Program-made: the position numbers and the translations under genes
Assembly (NCBI RefSeq): GCF_014647075.1
Contig: NZ_BMOM01000005.1
Coordinates: forward strand, 1 to 64,000
Source of the DNA: Deinococcus aerophilus
GTDB taxonomy: Bacteria > Deinococcota > Deinococci > Deinococcales > Deinococcaceae
Direction: 5' to 3'
DNA length: 64,000 bases
Part shown: one piece after another, positions 38,998 to 50,649 of the stretch
Position numbering within the stretch: the stretch's first letter is position 1
Layout of the letters: each line of letters begins with the position of its first letter
The notes under the pieces: generated by a model
The model's input: the letters and a program-made list of their open reading frames with translations, nothing else
Databases searched by the model: none
What the model was told of the DNA's origin: nothing

Positions 38998-40608
38998 GTG
39001 CTGTTGCGCGCTACAGAAGTCGCCCGGATCTACGGCGACCAGACCATCTTTGCAGGCATCCATCTGGAGGTGGGGGCAGGAGAACGCCTCGCCCTCATCG
39101 GAGAAAACGGCAGCGGCAAGAGCACGCTGCTGCGGCTGCTCGCCGGGCTGGACGCGCCGGACGCGGGCACGCTGACGCGCACGGGCCGGGTGGCCCTGCT
39201 GACCCAGCACGCCGACGTGGAGGCGTGCACCTTGCTGGACGCCGTGACCCCCCCGGAACTGCGGGAGGCGCGGCGGGCCTTTGCGGTGGCGTCCGGTGGT
39301 CTGGCCCGCGCCGACGAGCCGGCCCTGCACGCCTTCGCGGAGGCCGAGGAAACGTACCGGCAGGCGGGCGGTTACGACTTTGAGGCGCGGGCGGCGGGCG
39401 TCCTGAGCGGTCTGGGCCTGCCCCTGTGCCCGGACGCGGATGGAGGAGCGCTGTCGGGCGGACAGCTGCGGCGGGTGATGCTCGCGCGGCTGCTGCTTGC
39501 GCCCGCCGACGTGTACCTGCTCGACGAGCCGACCAACCACCTCGACGCCGACGGCGCGGCGTGGCTGGAGGGCTGGATTCAGGCGTCGGACGCGGCCTTT
39601 GTGCTCGCGAGCCACGACCGCGCGTTTCTGGACACCGTGGCCACCCGCACGGCCGAGCTGCAACGCGGCACGCTGAGCATTTATCCCGGCGCGTACACGG
39701 CGGCCATGACCCTCAAGGCGTCGTTGCGGGAGGCGCAGACGCGGGACCACGCGGCGTACCAGCGCAAACGGGCGGCGCTCGACGAGGACCAGCGGCGGCA
39801 GGCAAGCAAGGGGGCCGTGGAAGAAAACCGGCGCCGGGCCCGCGACAACGACAAGTTCCTGTCGAGCCACAAGGCCGGGCGCGCGCAGCAGATCTTCTCG
39901 GCCCGGGCCCGGGCCATGCAAAGACAGATCGAGCGGCTGGACGCCCAGGCCACCGCCCGGCCACACCAAGATCGCCGCACGGTGCGCCTGAACCTGCCGC
40001 CGGCCCCACCCGGCCCCGCCGAGGTGCTCACCGTTCGTGATCTCGGGGTCCGGCGCGGCGACCGGCCCGTGCTGTGCGGCGTGCGGCTCGGCGTGCGGCG
40101 GGGAGAACGCATCGCCCTGACCGGGCCGAACGGCGGCGGCAAGTCCACGCTGCTGGGCGCTGTGCTCGGCACCCTGCCGTGCAGCGGCGCCGTGCGCTGG
40201 GGACCGGGCCTGAGCGTGTACGCGGCGGGCCAGCACGCCGAGGAGCTATCCGGCCTACGGACCGTGGCGGACGCGCTGCTGGACGCCAACCCGGACCTCA
40301 CCCCACACCAGCTGCACGAGGTCGCGGCGGGGCTGGAACTGCCCGGTGGCCCGGCCTTTGCGCTCGCGGATCTGTCGGGCGGGCAGCGCACCCGCCTGAG
40401 TCTGGCCCGCCTGAGCGTGACCCGGGCGCAGGTGCTCGTGCTGGACGAGCCGACCAACCACCTGGACCTCCGCGCGATCGAGGCCCTGGAAACGTTGCTG
40501 CTGGGCTTTCCCGGCACCGTGCTGCTGGCCAGCCACGACCGCGCACTGACCGGGCGGGTGGCGACACGCATCTGGGAGGTGGGCAGGGGCGAGGTTCAGG
40601 AGGTGTGA
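38998..40608 (+). CDS. ABC-F family ribosome-associated ATPase
   Basis: About 536 residues with two ABC cassettes and no membrane segments: Walker A GENGSGKS and GPNGGGKS, signatures LSGGQLRRV and LSGGQRTRL, and two LLDEPTNHLD/VLDEPTNHLD Walker B boxes. The linker between them (about 240-320) is Arg/Lys-rich, the P-site tRNA interaction motif of ABC-F proteins. It could be a housekeeping translation factor or an antibiotic-protection protein; the Tet-type pump nearby makes the latter worth considering. GTG 38998 follows AGGGGG. Confidence 0.88.
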   Translation: MLLRATEVARIYGDQTIFAGIHLEVGAGERLALIGENGSGKSTLLRLLAGLDAPDAGTLTRTGRVALLTQHADVEACTLLDAVTPPELREARRAFAVASGGLARADEPALHAFAEAEETYRQAGGYDFEARAAGVLSGLGLPLCPDADGGALSGGQLRRVMLARLLLAPADVYLLDEPTNHLDADGAAWLEGWIQASDAAFVLASHDRAFLDTVATRTAELQRGTLSIYPGAYTAAMTLKASLREAQTRDHAAYQRKRAALDEDQRRQASKGAVEENRRRARDNDKFLSSHKAGRAQQIFSARARAMQRQIERLDAQATARPHQDRRTVRLNLPPAPPGPAEVLTVRDLGVRRGDRPVLCGVRLGVRRGERIALTGPNGGGKSTLLGAVLGTLPCSGAVRWGPGLSVYAAGQHAEELSGLRTVADALLDANPDLTPHQLHEVAAGLELPGGPAFALADLSGGQRTRLSLARLSVTRAQVLVLDEPTNHLDLRAIEALETLLLGFPGTVLLASHDRALTGRVATRIWEVGRGEVQEV

Positions 40609-40611
40609 GGG

Positions 40612-40821
40612 TTACTGGAGGCGGTCGCTCTTGGCCAGATTGTGGCGCGCACACAGCAGCTGAACGTTGTGTGCCGTGAGCGACGTGCCTCCCCAGGCGT
40701 ACGGCAGGATATGGTCAAAGTGCAGCTCGTCGGTGGCCCCGCACTGTACGCACGCCCCGCCGTCGCACTTCCAGACCTCCACCTTGACGTGGGCGGGAAT
40801 GGTCCACCGTCTTGCGGTCAT
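40612..40821 (-). CDS. Small HNH endonuclease-like protein
   Basis: A 69-residue protein: CVQCGA zinc knuckle, then LHFDHILPYAWGG with the catalytic His and NVQLLCARHNLAKSD completing an HNH fold. A start about 12 codons upstream is also possible. Stand-alone HNH proteins of this size are common; no target is known. Confidence 0.7.
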   Translation of the reverse strand: MTARRWTIPAHVKVEVWKCDGGACVQCGATDELHFDHILPYAWGGTSLTAHNVQLLCARHNLAKSDRLQ

Positions 40822-40880
40822 GTCGCGCGGGGCGTCGTGCCCCTCGCAGAAAAGCACGGTCCCGTCGGCGCTGGATAAAC

Positions 40881-42119
40881 TCAGTCGGTGGCTCCCTGCA
40901 CGGCCACGGCCGGCGGCGTGCGGCGCAACACCGACCAGATCAGCAGCGTGCCCGCCACCGAGAAGGCCGCGCCCATCAGGAAGGCCGCGCCCGGCACGCG
41001 CACCTCCGCTCCCCCACCGTTGAAGTACGCGAACACGGCGGTGGCGATCAGCGGCCCGACCACCCCGACCAGGCTGTTCAAGCTGGTGATCGCGCCCTGC
41101 ACCCGCCCCTGCTCGGTTTCGTCCACCTGACGGCTGATCAGGCCCTGGATGGCCGGATTGGCGAGGCCGCCGCCCGCCCCCACGACCAGCGAGGCGTACA
41201 GCACCGGCGCGCTGCGCGCCACGCTGAGCACCAGAAACTCGGCGGTGGACAGGATCAGCCCGAGCAGAATGGTGCGCCGCTCGCCCAGGGCGCGGATCGC
41301 CGGGCCGATCAGACCGCCCTGCACCACCGCCGTCAGCAGGCCGAAGACGGCCAGGGCCGCGCCGTTTTGCAGCGGGGTCCAGCGCAGCACCCCCTCGGTG
41401 TACAGCACCCAGGTGCTGAAAATGACCTGCCCGGCCAGGCCCAGCAGCACGAAGGTCAGGGCCAGGTTGCGCAGCAGCGGGTACTCGGTAAGCGCCCGCA
41501 GCGGCGTGAACGGATTGAGGTTGCGCCGCTGCAGCCGCTTGCCGCGGGCAGAGGCCGGCAGCGATTCGGGCAGCACGAAAAAGCCATACAGCAGATTCAG
41601 GCCGCTCAGGGCCGCCGCCGCCAGGAACGGCACCCGCAGGCCATATTCGCCCAGCACCCCGCCCAGCGCCGGACCCAGGATAAAGCCCACCCCGAAGGTC
41701 GCGCCGAGCAGGCCAAAGTTCTTTGCGCGGTCCTGCGGCGCGGTCACGTCTGCGATGTAGGCGTTCGCCACCGTCAGGCTGGCCCCGGTGATCCCGGCGA
41801 TCAGGCGGCCCACGAGCAGCCACCACAGGCTGGGCGCAAAGTACAGCAGCAGGTAGTCCAGCGTGACCCCCAGCAGGCTCAGCAGCAGCACCGGCCGCCG
41901 GCCGTAGCGGTCGCTGAGGGTACCCAGAATCGGCGCGAAAACAAACTGCATCACCGCGTAGGCGGCGGTGAGCAGCCCGATGTCGCGCGCGCCCGCCACC
42001 TCCGAGCCGGCAAGGTCCTTGACCAGCCCCGGCAGCACCGGAATGATCAGTCCGATGCCCATGATGTCGATCAGGGCAGTGATCAGAATGAAGATCAGGG
42101 CGGCGGGGCGTCGTGACAT
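40881..42119 (-). CDS. MFS efflux transporter, TetA(TCR) type
   Basis: A 412-residue protein with 12 predicted membrane segments. [13 protein letters not shown] is the MFS motif A between helices 2 and 3, and [20 protein letters not shown] matches the drug-proton antiporter motif C. It resembles the tetracycline-type subgroup, but substrate cannot be assigned. No TetR gene is adjacent. Confidence 0.85.
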   Translation of the reverse strand: MSRRPAALIFILITALIDIMGIGLIIPVLPGLVKDLAGSEVAGARDIGLLTAAYAVMQFVFAPILGTLSDRYGRRPVLLLSLLGVTLDYLLLYFAPSLWWLLVGRLIAGITGASLTVANAYIADVTAPQDRAKNFGLLGATFGVGFILGPALGGVLGEYGLRVPFLAAAALSGLNLLYGFFVLPESLPASARGKRLQRRNLNPFTPLRALTEYPLLRNLALTFVLLGLAGQVIFSTWVLYTEGVLRWTPLQNGAALAVFGLLTAVVQGGLIGPAIRALGERRTILLGLILSTAEFLVLSVARSAPVLYASLVVGAGGGLANPAIQGLISRQVDETEQGRVQGAITSLNSLVGVVGPLIATAVFAYFNGGGAEVRVPGAAFLMGAAFSVAGTLLIWSVLRRTPPAVAVQGATD

Positions 42120-42285
42120 GGCAACCTCGGGCGCGAGAAGGGGAAAACAGGTGAGGAAACAGCACGACGCCAGACCGCTGGCACACCGCGCCGTAATGTA
42201 ATTACCCGCACGAATTCCGTCAATAACTGAACTGGCCTAAACGTTTCTGGGGTGTGTTGCGGGCCCGGCGGGAAGGCCGTGACCA

Positions 42286-42319
42286 CGGCAGGCCGCCTCC
42301 TGGGGGAAGCGGCCTGCCG
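42286..42319. terminator. Strong hairpin between the nitroreductase gene and the MFS gene start
   Basis: CGGCAGGCCGC and GCGGCCTGCCG are perfect 11-base arms around a 12-base loop, 37 bases after the nitroreductase stop. There is no downstream U-tract on the minus strand, so termination would be imperfect; the stem may instead protect the 3' end. Confidence 0.5.
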
Positions 42320-42355
42320 CAAAAACCGGGCCGAAGGGCTCAGTGGGCTGGGGGC

Positions 42356-42976
42356 TCAGTAAAAGGTGGTGATGCGCTCCACGCTGTGGCGATGGTGGGG
42401 AAAGCCGTCCTCGGCGCGCTTGCCGATGGGCAGCATGCCGGCGAACTGAACGTGCTCGGGCAGGCCCAGCAGCCCGCGCACCTTGTCGGGCTGGAAGCCC
42501 AGCATGGGAACGGTGTCATAGCCCAGGCTGCGCGCGGCCACCATCAGGAAGCCGAAGGCGATGTTCGCCTGGCTCAGGCCCCACTGACCGCGCTGGGCCA
42601 CGTCCTGGGCTCCAAAGGCACCTTCAAAAGTCTTGCGCTGGCCGCTGCGGCCCTCTTCACCCATGCCGGGGTGCGCGGTTTCCTCCACCGTGTTCAGGGT
42701 GTCTTCCATATCGCTGTAAACGACGATCACGGCGGGCGCGTTTGTGACCTGGCCCTGGCCATAGGCGGCGGCCTGCAGCTCGGCCTGGAGTTCAGGGTTC
42801 TGGATCACGGCAAAGCGCCACGTCTGGGCATTCCAGGCGCTGGGGGCCAGGCTGGCCAGGCGCAGGATTTCGCGCAGGTCATCCTGGTTCATGGGCTCGG
42901 GCAGATACTTGCGAATGCTGCGGCGGCTCTCGATGGCTTCGGTGACACTCAGGGGACGGGAAGTGGTCGCGGTCAT
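42356..42976 (-). CDS. Nitroreductase family protein
   Basis: A 206-residue FMN-dependent oxidoreductase. [27 protein letters not shown] and the C-terminal [20 protein letters not shown] match the family; it likely reduces nitro compounds, quinones or azo dyes with NAD(P)H. TAGCGT seven bases before the ATG is the probable -10 box. It is divergent from an HxlR regulator. Confidence 0.9.
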   Translation of the reverse strand: MTATTSRPLSVTEAIESRRSIRKYLPEPMNQDDLREILRLASLAPSAWNAQTWRFAVIQNPELQAELQAAAYGQGQVTNAPAVIVVYSDMEDTLNTVEETAHPGMGEEGRSGQRKTFEGAFGAQDVAQRGQWGLSQANIAFGFLMVAARSLGYDTVPMLGFQPDKVRGLLGLPEHVQFAGMLPIGKRAEDGFPHHRHSVERITTFY

Positions 42977-43014
42977 GTCCGCAACGCTACCCTCACCACT
43001 TTGAAATGTCAAGC

Positions 43015-43029
43015 GGTGTAACGTTCACC
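43015..43029. promoter_or_regulatory. Candidate operator between nitroreductase and HxlR genes
   Basis: GGTG-TAACGTT-CACC is a short inverted repeat in the 88-base divergent gap; TTTAG also repeats nearby. It is a plausible HxlR binding site controlling both genes. Confidence 0.4.
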
Positions 43030-43064
43030 CCAGTTTAGTTGGCGTTTAGGTGTAGAATCCGGAC

Positions 43065-43427
43065 ATGAATCCCGAACACACCGCCTCTGGACATGGCAAC
43101 TTCTGCCCGGTCTACCGGGCCATCGGCGTGTTGCAGGAGAAGTGGGTGTTGCACATCGTCCGCTCTCTGCTGGACGGCGAGAAGGGCTTTAACGAGCTGG
43201 CGCGTGCGGTGGGCGGGTGCAACAGCGCCACGCTGACCCAGCGCCTGGAACACCTGGAAGCGCTCAGAATCATCAGCAAGCGCACCGAGGACACCCACGG
43301 CAAGCTTGCCCGCAGCGTGTATACCCTGACCTCCGCCGGCCGTGAGTTGCAGGGCGTGATCGACGCCATCGACACCTGGGGGCGTGCCAACCTGCAAGAG
43401 GAGAAGCCCCAGCTCCAGCCGGCCTGA
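43065..43427 (+). CDS. HxlR/YodB-family redox-type transcriptional regulator
   Basis: A 120-residue winged-helix protein. The conserved N-terminal Cys lies in GNFCPVYRAIGVLQEKW, where YodB and HypR carry their thiol sensor; LTQRLEHLEALRIISKR is the HxlR wing signature. In Bacillus, HypR and YodB control nitroreductase/azoreductase genes in response to disulfide or quinone stress, and the divergent nitroreductase here fits the same logic. TAGAAT six bases before the ATG supports the start. Confidence 0.88.
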   Translation: MNPEHTASGHGNFCPVYRAIGVLQEKWVLHIVRSLLDGEKGFNELARAVGGCNSATLTQRLEHLEALRIISKRTEDTHGKLARSVYTLTSAGRELQGVIDAIDTWGRANLQEEKPQLQPA

Positions 43428-43498
43428 ACTTGGACCCTGTGGCCCGGCGTGAATGAACCCGCAAGCCCGGCCCCGACCCGGCCGGTTTACGCTGGGGC

Positions 43499-44074
43499 AT
43501 GAGTCTCAAGGACAACTTCACGCCCGACGAATGGTTCAAGATCATGGCCGGCCCCGGACGGGCAGGCGCGGCAGTGGTGGCTGCCAGTCCCAGCGGCCTG
43601 ACCGGCCTGCTCGCCGAGGCCCAGGCCATTGCGGCTGCCGTGCGCGAGAGCGTGAGCCGCGAGGGACGTACCCCCCTCATGGAGGCCATGGCCGCCGACC
43701 TGCTGGGACAGCCCGCTGCCAAAGCGCCCGAGGCCGACCCCGCCCGCAACCTCGATGAGGTCCGCGCCCAGAGCCTGGAAGCGGTGCGGCAGGCGATGTG
43801 GCTGGTGGATGCCAAGACCAGCGCACAGGACGCCGCCGCGTACCGGGACATGCTCCTGAGCGTGGCCCAGCGCACCGCCGAGGCGGCCAAGGAAGGCGGC
43901 TTTCTGGGCTTCGGCGGTGAGCGGGTCAATGACAGGGAACGCGCCGTTCTGGACGAACTCCGTTCGGTGATCGGCGGCCCGGAGCAGGAGCCCAGGCGGG
44001 CGGTGGTGACCCACGAAACACCCCCGGAGACGCTTCCCGAACCCGCCCCCGACGGTTCGGGCAACAGCAACTGA
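43499..44074 (+). CDS. Hypothetical protein
   Basis: A 191-residue soluble, Ala/Glu-rich helical protein with a Pro-rich acidic tail. EWFKIMAGPGRAGAAVVAASPSG and MWLVDAKTSAQDAAAYRDML are the most ordered-looking parts. TACGCT five bases before the ATG and a terminator after the stop show it is a real single-gene unit. No family recognised. Confidence 0.7.
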   Translation: MSLKDNFTPDEWFKIMAGPGRAGAAVVAASPSGLTGLLAEAQAIAAAVRESVSREGRTPLMEAMAADLLGQPAAKAPEADPARNLDEVRAQSLEAVRQAMWLVDAKTSAQDAAAYRDMLLSVAQRTAEAAKEGGFLGFGGERVNDRERAVLDELRSVIGGPEQEPRRAVVTHETPPETLPEPAPDGSGNSN

Positions 44075-44101
44075 GGCGTACCAGAGGCCCGCCGGCCATT
44101 C

Positions 44102-44130
44102 CCCTCCCCTGTCCCGGGGAGGGTTCTTTC
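44102..44130 (+). terminator. Terminator after the hypothetical gene
   Basis: CCCTCCCC-N6-GGGGAGGG is a perfect 8-base stem followed by TTCTTTC. Confidence 0.75.
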
Positions 44131-44178
44131 TGTGTGCCCACAGCCCGCAGTCCCGTACTCCGCCGCTGGGCCGCCTGC

Positions 44179-44184
44179 TATGCT
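44179..44184 (+). promoter_or_regulatory. -10 box of the purH-folD transcript
   Basis: TATGCT lies seven bases before the predicted 5' end of the ZTP riboswitch. Confidence 0.45.
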
Positions 44185-44190
44185 GCTTCC

Positions 44191-44276
44191 ACGGCGGACG
44201 GCAACTGGCGCTGAACGTGGGACCACCACGGGGGAGCCGTTCGGAACACCAAGATGGATCGCGCGCCTGGGTCGGA
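44191..44276 (+). ncRNA. ZTP (pfl) riboswitch
   Basis: The conserved pfl elements occur in order: GGCAACTGGCG in the first stem region, GTGGGACCACCACGGGGGAGC, which matches the aptamer consensus ACCACGGGGAGC closely, and the 3' pseudoknot strand CGCGCCTGGGTCGG. ZTP and AICAR-5'-triphosphate report low 10-formyl-tetrahydrofolate. It precedes purH, which uses 10-formyl-THF, and folD, which makes it, so the regulated genes match the ligand. Confidence 0.85.
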
Positions 44277-44302
44277 CGGCCGCCGCACACGCGGCGCGTC
44301 CG
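44273..44302 (+). promoter_or_regulatory. Expression-platform hairpin of the ZTP riboswitch
   Basis: CGGACG-GC-CGCCGC-ACAC-GCGGCG-CGTCCG folds into a 12-pair stem. Its left arm begins inside the 3' pseudoknot strand of the aptamer, so ligand binding and hairpin formation should compete. Only TTCTCT follows, so it may act as a weak terminator. Confidence 0.65.
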
Positions 44303-44328
44303 CAGTTCTCTATGACAGGAGGCGGGGC

Positions 44329-45861
44329 ATGAGCAGACGGGCTTTGATTTCAGTGAGTGACAAGACCGGCGTGGTGGAGTTCGCGCGGTCCCTTTCGCAG
44401 CGGGGCTGGGAACTGCTCAGCACCGGCGGCACCTTCACGGCGCTCTCGCAGGCCGGGGTGCCGGTCACGGCGGTCAGCGACGTGACCGGCTTTCCCGAGA
44501 TGCTGGGCGGCCGGGTCAAGACGCTGCATCCGGCGATCCACGGCGGCATTCTGGCCCGGCGCGAGGCCGGACACCTCGCCGAGCTGGAGGCGCAGGGGCT
44601 GGACACCATTGACCTGGTGTGTGTCAACCTGTACCCCTTCCGCGAGACGGTGGCGCGCGGCGCCCCCGATGCCGAGGCCATCGAGAACATCGATATTGGC
44701 GGCCCGGCCATGATCCGCTCGGCGGCCAAGAACCATGCGGGCGTGCTGGTGCTCGTGGACCCGGCCGACTACGGCGTGGCCCTGCAGGAGGAGGTGCCCG
44801 CCAGCGAGCGCCGCCGCCTGGCCGCCAAGGCCTACCGCCACACCTCCGAGTACGACGCGGCCATCACCGCGTACCTGGCAGGAGAGTCGGACGAATTGCC
44901 CACACAGCTGCCGCCCACGCTGGACCTGCACCTGTCGCGGGTTGCCGAGGTACGCTACGGCGAGAACCCGCACCAGCCGGGCGCGGTCTACCGCTGGGGC
45001 GGAGCGAGCGGTCCGGTGCTCGACGCCCGCGTGGTGGCGGGCAAGCCCATGAGCTTCAACAATTACGCCGACGCCGACGCGGCCTGGGCCCTGTGCCAGG
45101 AACTGGGCGCACAGGAAGAAGGAGTCGTGTGTGTGGCGGTCAAGCACGGCAATCCCTGCGGTGTGGCGCGGGCCGACGACGCGCGGGCCGCGTGGGAACT
45201 GGCGCGCGACGCCGACACCCTGAGCGTCTTCGGCGGGGTCGTGGCCCTGAACGGCACGGTGGACCTCACGGCGGCCCAGGCGATGCGCGGCACCTTTCTG
45301 GAAGTTCTGATCGCGCCCGACGTGACGCCCGAGGCGGTCGGGTGGTTCGCCGCCAAGAAGCCGGACCTGCGCGTTCTGATCGCCGGACCCTCGGCCCGGA
45401 TCAGCGTGCTGGACCTGCGCCCGCTGGCCGGTGGGTTCGCCGTGCAGGAGCGCGACGCCCGGCCCTGGGATGACCTGTGTCCCGAGGTGGTCACCCGGCG
45501 TCAGCCGCGCGAGGAAGAATGGAACGATCTGCGCTTCGCGTGGGGCGTGGTCAAGCATGCCCGCAGCAACGCGGTGGTGCTGGCCCGCGGCGGCGTGACG
45601 GTGGGCCTGGGTGCGGGGGCGGTCAGCCGCATCTGGGCCGCCGAACGCGCCGTGGCGAACGCGGGCGGGCGCGCACACGGCGCGTCGCTGGCCTCGGAGG
45701 CCTTCTTTCCCTTCGATGATGTGGTGCGGCTGGCCGCGGGCGCGGGGGTCACGGCCATCCTGCAACCCGGCGGCGCCAAGCGTGACCCCGAAGTGGTTGC
45801 CGCCGCCGACGAACTGGGCCTGAGCATGGTCTTTACCGGCTCACGGCACTTCCGGCACTAG
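44329..45861 (+). CDS. purH: Bifunctional AICAR formyltransferase/IMP cyclohydrolase
   Basis: A 510-residue enzyme for the last two steps of IMP synthesis. The N-terminal cyclohydrolase (MGS-like) domain has [12 protein letters not shown] and [24 protein letters not shown] and [16 protein letters not shown] follow. The formyltransferase domain holds RYGENPHQ, the catalytic KHGNPCGVA and the C-terminal RHF(R)H end. AGGAGGCGGGGC precedes ATG 44329. It is co-transcribed with folD and under the ZTP riboswitch. Confidence 0.95.
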   Translation: MSRRALISVSDKTGVVEFARSLSQRGWELLSTGGTFTALSQAGVPVTAVSDVTGFPEMLGGRVKTLHPAIHGGILARREAGHLAELEAQGLDTIDLVCVNLYPFRETVARGAPDAEAIENIDIGGPAMIRSAAKNHAGVLVLVDPADYGVALQEEVPASERRRLAAKAYRHTSEYDAAITAYLAGESDELPTQLPPTLDLHLSRVAEVRYGENPHQPGAVYRWGGASGPVLDARVVAGKPMSFNNYADADAAWALCQELGAQEEGVVCVAVKHGNPCGVARADDARAAWELARDADTLSVFGGVVALNGTVDLTAAQAMRGTFLEVLIAPDVTPEAVGWFAAKKPDLRVLIAGPSARISVLDLRPLAGGFAVQERDARPWDDLCPEVVTRRQPREEEWNDLRFAWGVVKHARSNAVVLARGGVTVGLGAGAVSRIWAAERAVANAGGRAHGASLASEAFFPFDDVVRLAAGAGVTAILQPGGAKRDPEVVAAADELGLSMVFTGSRHFRH

Positions 45862-45871
45862 GGTGGAAGCG

Positions 45872-46759
<888 letters not shown>

Positions 46760-46828
46760 GGCTCTATGCCCGCTTCCAGCCATCTGAACCACTCAGGAAC
46801 GAATGACTGTTGAATCCAGGCGCGGTTC

Positions 46829-47917
46829 ATGCTGAGGGCCGCTTTCCTGACCGACGCGCCGCGTGTGGCGGGCAGCGAGGTCTGGCTGCTGGAAGTGCTG
46901 CCCCGGCTGGCCCATTACGGAATCCAGTCCAGCGTCTTCCTCCCGAATGCGGAGGCGCTGAACGAAATGGCGGCCCGACTGACCGCGGCGGGCGTGGTCG
47001 TGAACCGGTTCACGCATCCCAGCACGTTGCCCGCTCAGACCGCGGGCTTTGACGTGCGCGTGGTGCAGGCGTGGTCTCCAGGCACGTACACGAAGCTGCT
47101 GCCCGCCCTGGCTGCGCCGCGCGTGGTCATCGTCCATGACCAGCCGGATTACCACTACCCCCTGGGTTTGCGCGCCCTGTACCGCGAGATCTACCGCTAC
47201 ACCAAGGCCCATCCGCAACGCAATGCCGAGCGGATCGTCACGGTGTCGGACTGGGCCCGCGACTTTTTGCAGCGGCTGGGCGGAGGTGAGGTGGTGGGGC
47301 TGCGCAACGGTGTGGACCCCCAGCGTTTTCATCCGGCGACCGCTGAGGAGCGCCTGCGCCTGCGCTCGGAACTGGGCTTTGACCGCTTTACGGCGCTCGT
47401 GCCGGGCCGCTTCGCTCCTGAAAAGAACCAGCTGGCGGCGGTCCTCGCCGCACGGCACGCCCGGAAGCTGGACTTCGTGTTTGTCGGCGATATGGACTCC
47501 GGGACGGGCACGCTCGCGCGGCGCCTGGCCCAGACGCTGCAGCTGAACAACGTGCGCTTTCTGGGCCGCCGCTGGGACATGCCCGAGCTGTACCGCGCGG
47601 CGGACGCGCTGCTGCAGCCCACCCGGTCCGAGAACCAGTCGCTGGTCACGCTGGAGGCCATGGCCTCGGCGCTGCCGGTGGTCACCACGCCCATTCCTGC
47701 GCAGGCCGAGCTGATTCAGGACGGGCGGGGCGGCCTGCTGGTGCCGCCGCGTCCGGCCCTGCTCGCCCTGGCCCTGAACGCCCTGGCGCGGCATCCAGAG
47801 CGTACCCGCGTTCTGGGCGAAGCTGGCCGCCAGCACGTGCTGGCCCACCACACGCTGGAGCACACCGCCGCCGGGGTGGCCCGCATGCTTCAGGACACCG
47901 CCGACCTTTTCCGCTGA
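46829..47917 (+). CDS. Glycosyltransferase family 4-like protein
   Basis: A 362-residue GT-B fold protein. [17 protein letters not shown] is the N-terminal acceptor-domain motif; [24 protein letters not shown] and [20 protein letters not shown] form the GT4 nucleotide-sugar site (EX7E-like). Substrates unknown. TAGAAT (46752-46757) and a 15-codon ORF (46766-46813) precede it and may be a short leader. Confidence 0.85.
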   Translation: MLRAAFLTDAPRVAGSEVWLLEVLPRLAHYGIQSSVFLPNAEALNEMAARLTAAGVVVNRFTHPSTLPAQTAGFDVRVVQAWSPGTYTKLLPALAAPRVVIVHDQPDYHYPLGLRALYREIYRYTKAHPQRNAERIVTVSDWARDFLQRLGGGEVVGLRNGVDPQRFHPATAEERLRLRSELGFDRFTALVPGRFAPEKNQLAAVLAARHARKLDFVFVGDMDSGTGTLARRLAQTLQLNNVRFLGRRWDMPELYRAADALLQPTRSENQSLVTLEAMASALPVVTTPIPAQAELIQDGRGGLLVPPRPALLALALNALARHPERTRVLGEAGRQHVLAHHTLEHTAAGVARMLQDTADLFR

Positions 47918-47923
47918 GTTCCC

Positions 47924-48520
47924 TCAGACCCCGGAGCGGGGGGGCGTGCCCACGGCGGCAGGCCAGCGGTAGTCCTCGGGAGGAAACTGCGCCCGGTCCT
48001 GCGTGGTCGTGACATAGGAACTGCGGCCCAGGTACACGGCGGCCTCACCGGTAAACAGCCGCTGACGGTCATAGGCCTCGGGATCGTGCCGCACCTCCAG
48101 CACCTCGCCCACGAACAGATCATGGTCCCCGGTGGGAACGGTCTGGGTGACCCGGCACAGGTAATGCAGGTAGGCACCCGCCACGGCGAGCGGGGCGTCC
48201 GGCAGGGTGTCCAGGCCCAGGCGGGCAAACTTGTCTGCCTCTCCGGGCGGCCGGTCGTGCAGGGACAGTGCGCCCGTGCCCTGCACCGCGCGGGCCTGCG
48301 CGGCGGGCAGAAAGTTGATGCCAAAGGTGCCCGAACCCACCACCAGCGGGTGGGTCGCCCGTTCCCGTCCGATCAGCACGCCGTACAGCGGTGGCTGGGC
48401 GCTCAGGGCTGTATGCCAGCCCGCCGCCATCACGTTGCGCACCCCGGCGTGTTCGGCGGTGACCAGCGCCACGGTGCCGGGGTAGTACCCGAAGAACTGC
48501 GTGCTTACTTCGCTCAACAT
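47924..48520 (-). CDS. Flavin reductase-like FMN-binding protein
   Basis: A 198-residue flavin reductase domain protein: YPGTVALVTAEHAGVRNVMAAGW, then SAQPPLYGVLIGRERATHPL and GTFGINFLPAAQA, and HDLFVGEVLEV near the end. It probably supplies reduced FMN to a partner oxygenase or acts as a general flavin reductase. TATGCT six bases before the ATG supports the start. Confidence 0.83.
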   Translation of the reverse strand: MLSEVSTQFFGYYPGTVALVTAEHAGVRNVMAAGWHTALSAQPPLYGVLIGRERATHPLVVGSGTFGINFLPAAQARAVQGTGALSLHDRPPGEADKFARLGLDTLPDAPLAVAGAYLHYLCRVTQTVPTGDHDLFVGEVLEVRHDPEAYDRQRLFTGEAAVYLGRSSYVTTTQDRAQFPPEDYRWPAAVGTPPRSGV

Positions 48521-48611
48521 GGCGGCAGCATACGGGGTGGGCACCGTGGCCGGCTGCCCTGGGGCGCCGCCACACGACTTGCCCATCCGGCTTCCCCATA
48601 TCCTGTGCCCC

Positions 48612-50033
48612 ATGTCTACCGTGACCCGGATTGCTCCCAGCCCCACCGGCGACCCCCACGTGGGAACCGCCTATATCGGCCTGTTCAACCTCGTGCTCGC
48701 GCGGCAGGGCGGCGGCAGGTTCATCCTGCGCATCGAGGACACCGACCGCAACCGCTACGTGCCCGACAGCGAGAAACGCATCTTTCAGATGATGCAGTGG
48801 CTGAACCTGACCCCCGACGAATCGCCCCTGCAGGGCGGAGAGAACGGCCCGTACCGCCAGAGCGAACGCTTTGACCTGTACGGCGAGTACGCCCGGCAAC
48901 TCGTGGAGAGCGGCCACGCCTACTACGCCTTCGAGACGGCCGAGGAACTCAGCGCGCTGCGCGAGCGGGCGCAAGCGGGCGGCGGCGTGATCGCCGTGCC
49001 CAGCCGCGATCTGGACCCGGCAGAGGCGCGGCGGCGCGTGGAGGCCGGAGAGGCCGCCGTGGTGCGCCTGAAGGTGCCGCGCGAGGGCGAGACGGTCGTG
49101 CATGACCGGCTGCGCGACCCGATTCATTTCCAGAACGCCGAGATCGACGACAAGGTGCTGCTCAAGGCCGACGGGTATCCCACCTACCACCTCGCCAACG
49201 TGGTGGACGACCGCCTGATGGGGGTGACCCATGTGGTGCGCGCCGAGGAATGGATTACCAGCACGCCCATTCACGTGCTGCTGTACCGCGCTTTTGGCTG
49301 GCCGGAGCCGGTCTTTGCCCACATGCCGCTGCTGCGCAACGCCGACAAATCCAAGATCAGCAAGCGCAAGAACCCCACCAGCGTCGAGTGGTACATGAAC
49401 CAGGGCTACCTGCCCGAGGCCATGCTGAACTTCCTGGCAACCATGGGCTGGACCCATCCGGACGGGCAGGAGATCTTCGATCTGGCCGAGTTCCAGCGGG
49501 TCTTCCGGCTGGAGGACGTCACGCTGGGCGGTCCGGTCTTCGATCAGGACAAGCTGCGCTGGTACAACGGCAAGTACCTGCGCGAGGTGCTGAGTGAGGA
49601 AGAGGTGGTCCGGAAGCTGCATGACTTCCTGCAGGCCCACAAATCCGAACTTCCGCTGGACGGGTACTTCCGCGCCGTGACCCGACTGATGATTCCGCGC
49701 ATCGAGGTCTTCAGCGAATTTCTGGACAAAACCCCCTACTTCTGGTCCGAGGACTACCCGGTGAACGAGAAGGCGCAGAAGGCCATGGACGGCGCCCGGG
49801 ACCTGCTGCCCGAACTCGCCGACCGCCTCAAGAACCTCCCCACCTTCGACGCCGCGGGCCTGAGCGCGATGTTCCACGCCTTTGCCGAGGAAAAGGGCCT
49901 GAAGCTGGGCAAGGTGATGCCCCCGGTGCGCGCCGCCGTTGCCGGAACGCTGGAAAGTCCCGACCTGCCACAGATGCTTGAAGCGCTGGGCCGGGACCGG
50001 GTGGTGGCGCGGGTATCGCGGGCCGCCGGCTGA
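48612..50033 (+). CDS. gltX: Glutamyl-tRNA synthetase
   Basis: A 473-residue class I synthetase. The HIGH-like motif is IAPSPTGDPHVGTAY, ILRIEDTDRNRY binds the substrates, and KISKRKNP is the KMSKS equivalent. Length and C-terminal helical anticodon domain are typical. TATCCT seven bases before the ATG fits leaderless expression. Confidence 0.95.
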   Translation: MSTVTRIAPSPTGDPHVGTAYIGLFNLVLARQGGGRFILRIEDTDRNRYVPDSEKRIFQMMQWLNLTPDESPLQGGENGPYRQSERFDLYGEYARQLVESGHAYYAFETAEELSALRERAQAGGGVIAVPSRDLDPAEARRRVEAGEAAVVRLKVPREGETVVHDRLRDPIHFQNAEIDDKVLLKADGYPTYHLANVVDDRLMGVTHVVRAEEWITSTPIHVLLYRAFGWPEPVFAHMPLLRNADKSKISKRKNPTSVEWYMNQGYLPEAMLNFLATMGWTHPDGQEIFDLAEFQRVFRLEDVTLGGPVFDQDKLRWYNGKYLREVLSEEEVVRKLHDFLQAHKSELPLDGYFRAVTRLMIPRIEVFSEFLDKTPYFWSEDYPVNEKAQKAMDGARDLLPELADRLKNLPTFDAAGLSAMFHAFAEEKGLKLGKVMPPVRAAVAGTLESPDLPQMLEALGRDRVVARVSRAAG

Positions 50034-50144
50034 GGGCCGGAATTGCGGAACGGCACCTGTTCCGTGGCCCCGCTGCACGGCCAGTCCCGGACAGCAGGGC
50101 TGGCCAGTGGGTAGAATGCAGCCAAACGCTCGTTAGGAGGAAGA

Positions 50145-50573
<429 letters not shown>

Positions 50574-50649
50574 AGATTTCCCCCGGCGTCTGGAGGTGTG
50601 CTTTGGTGGGCGGCCCGGTCCCCGACGTCCGTTCCCTTTCACATGAGCC

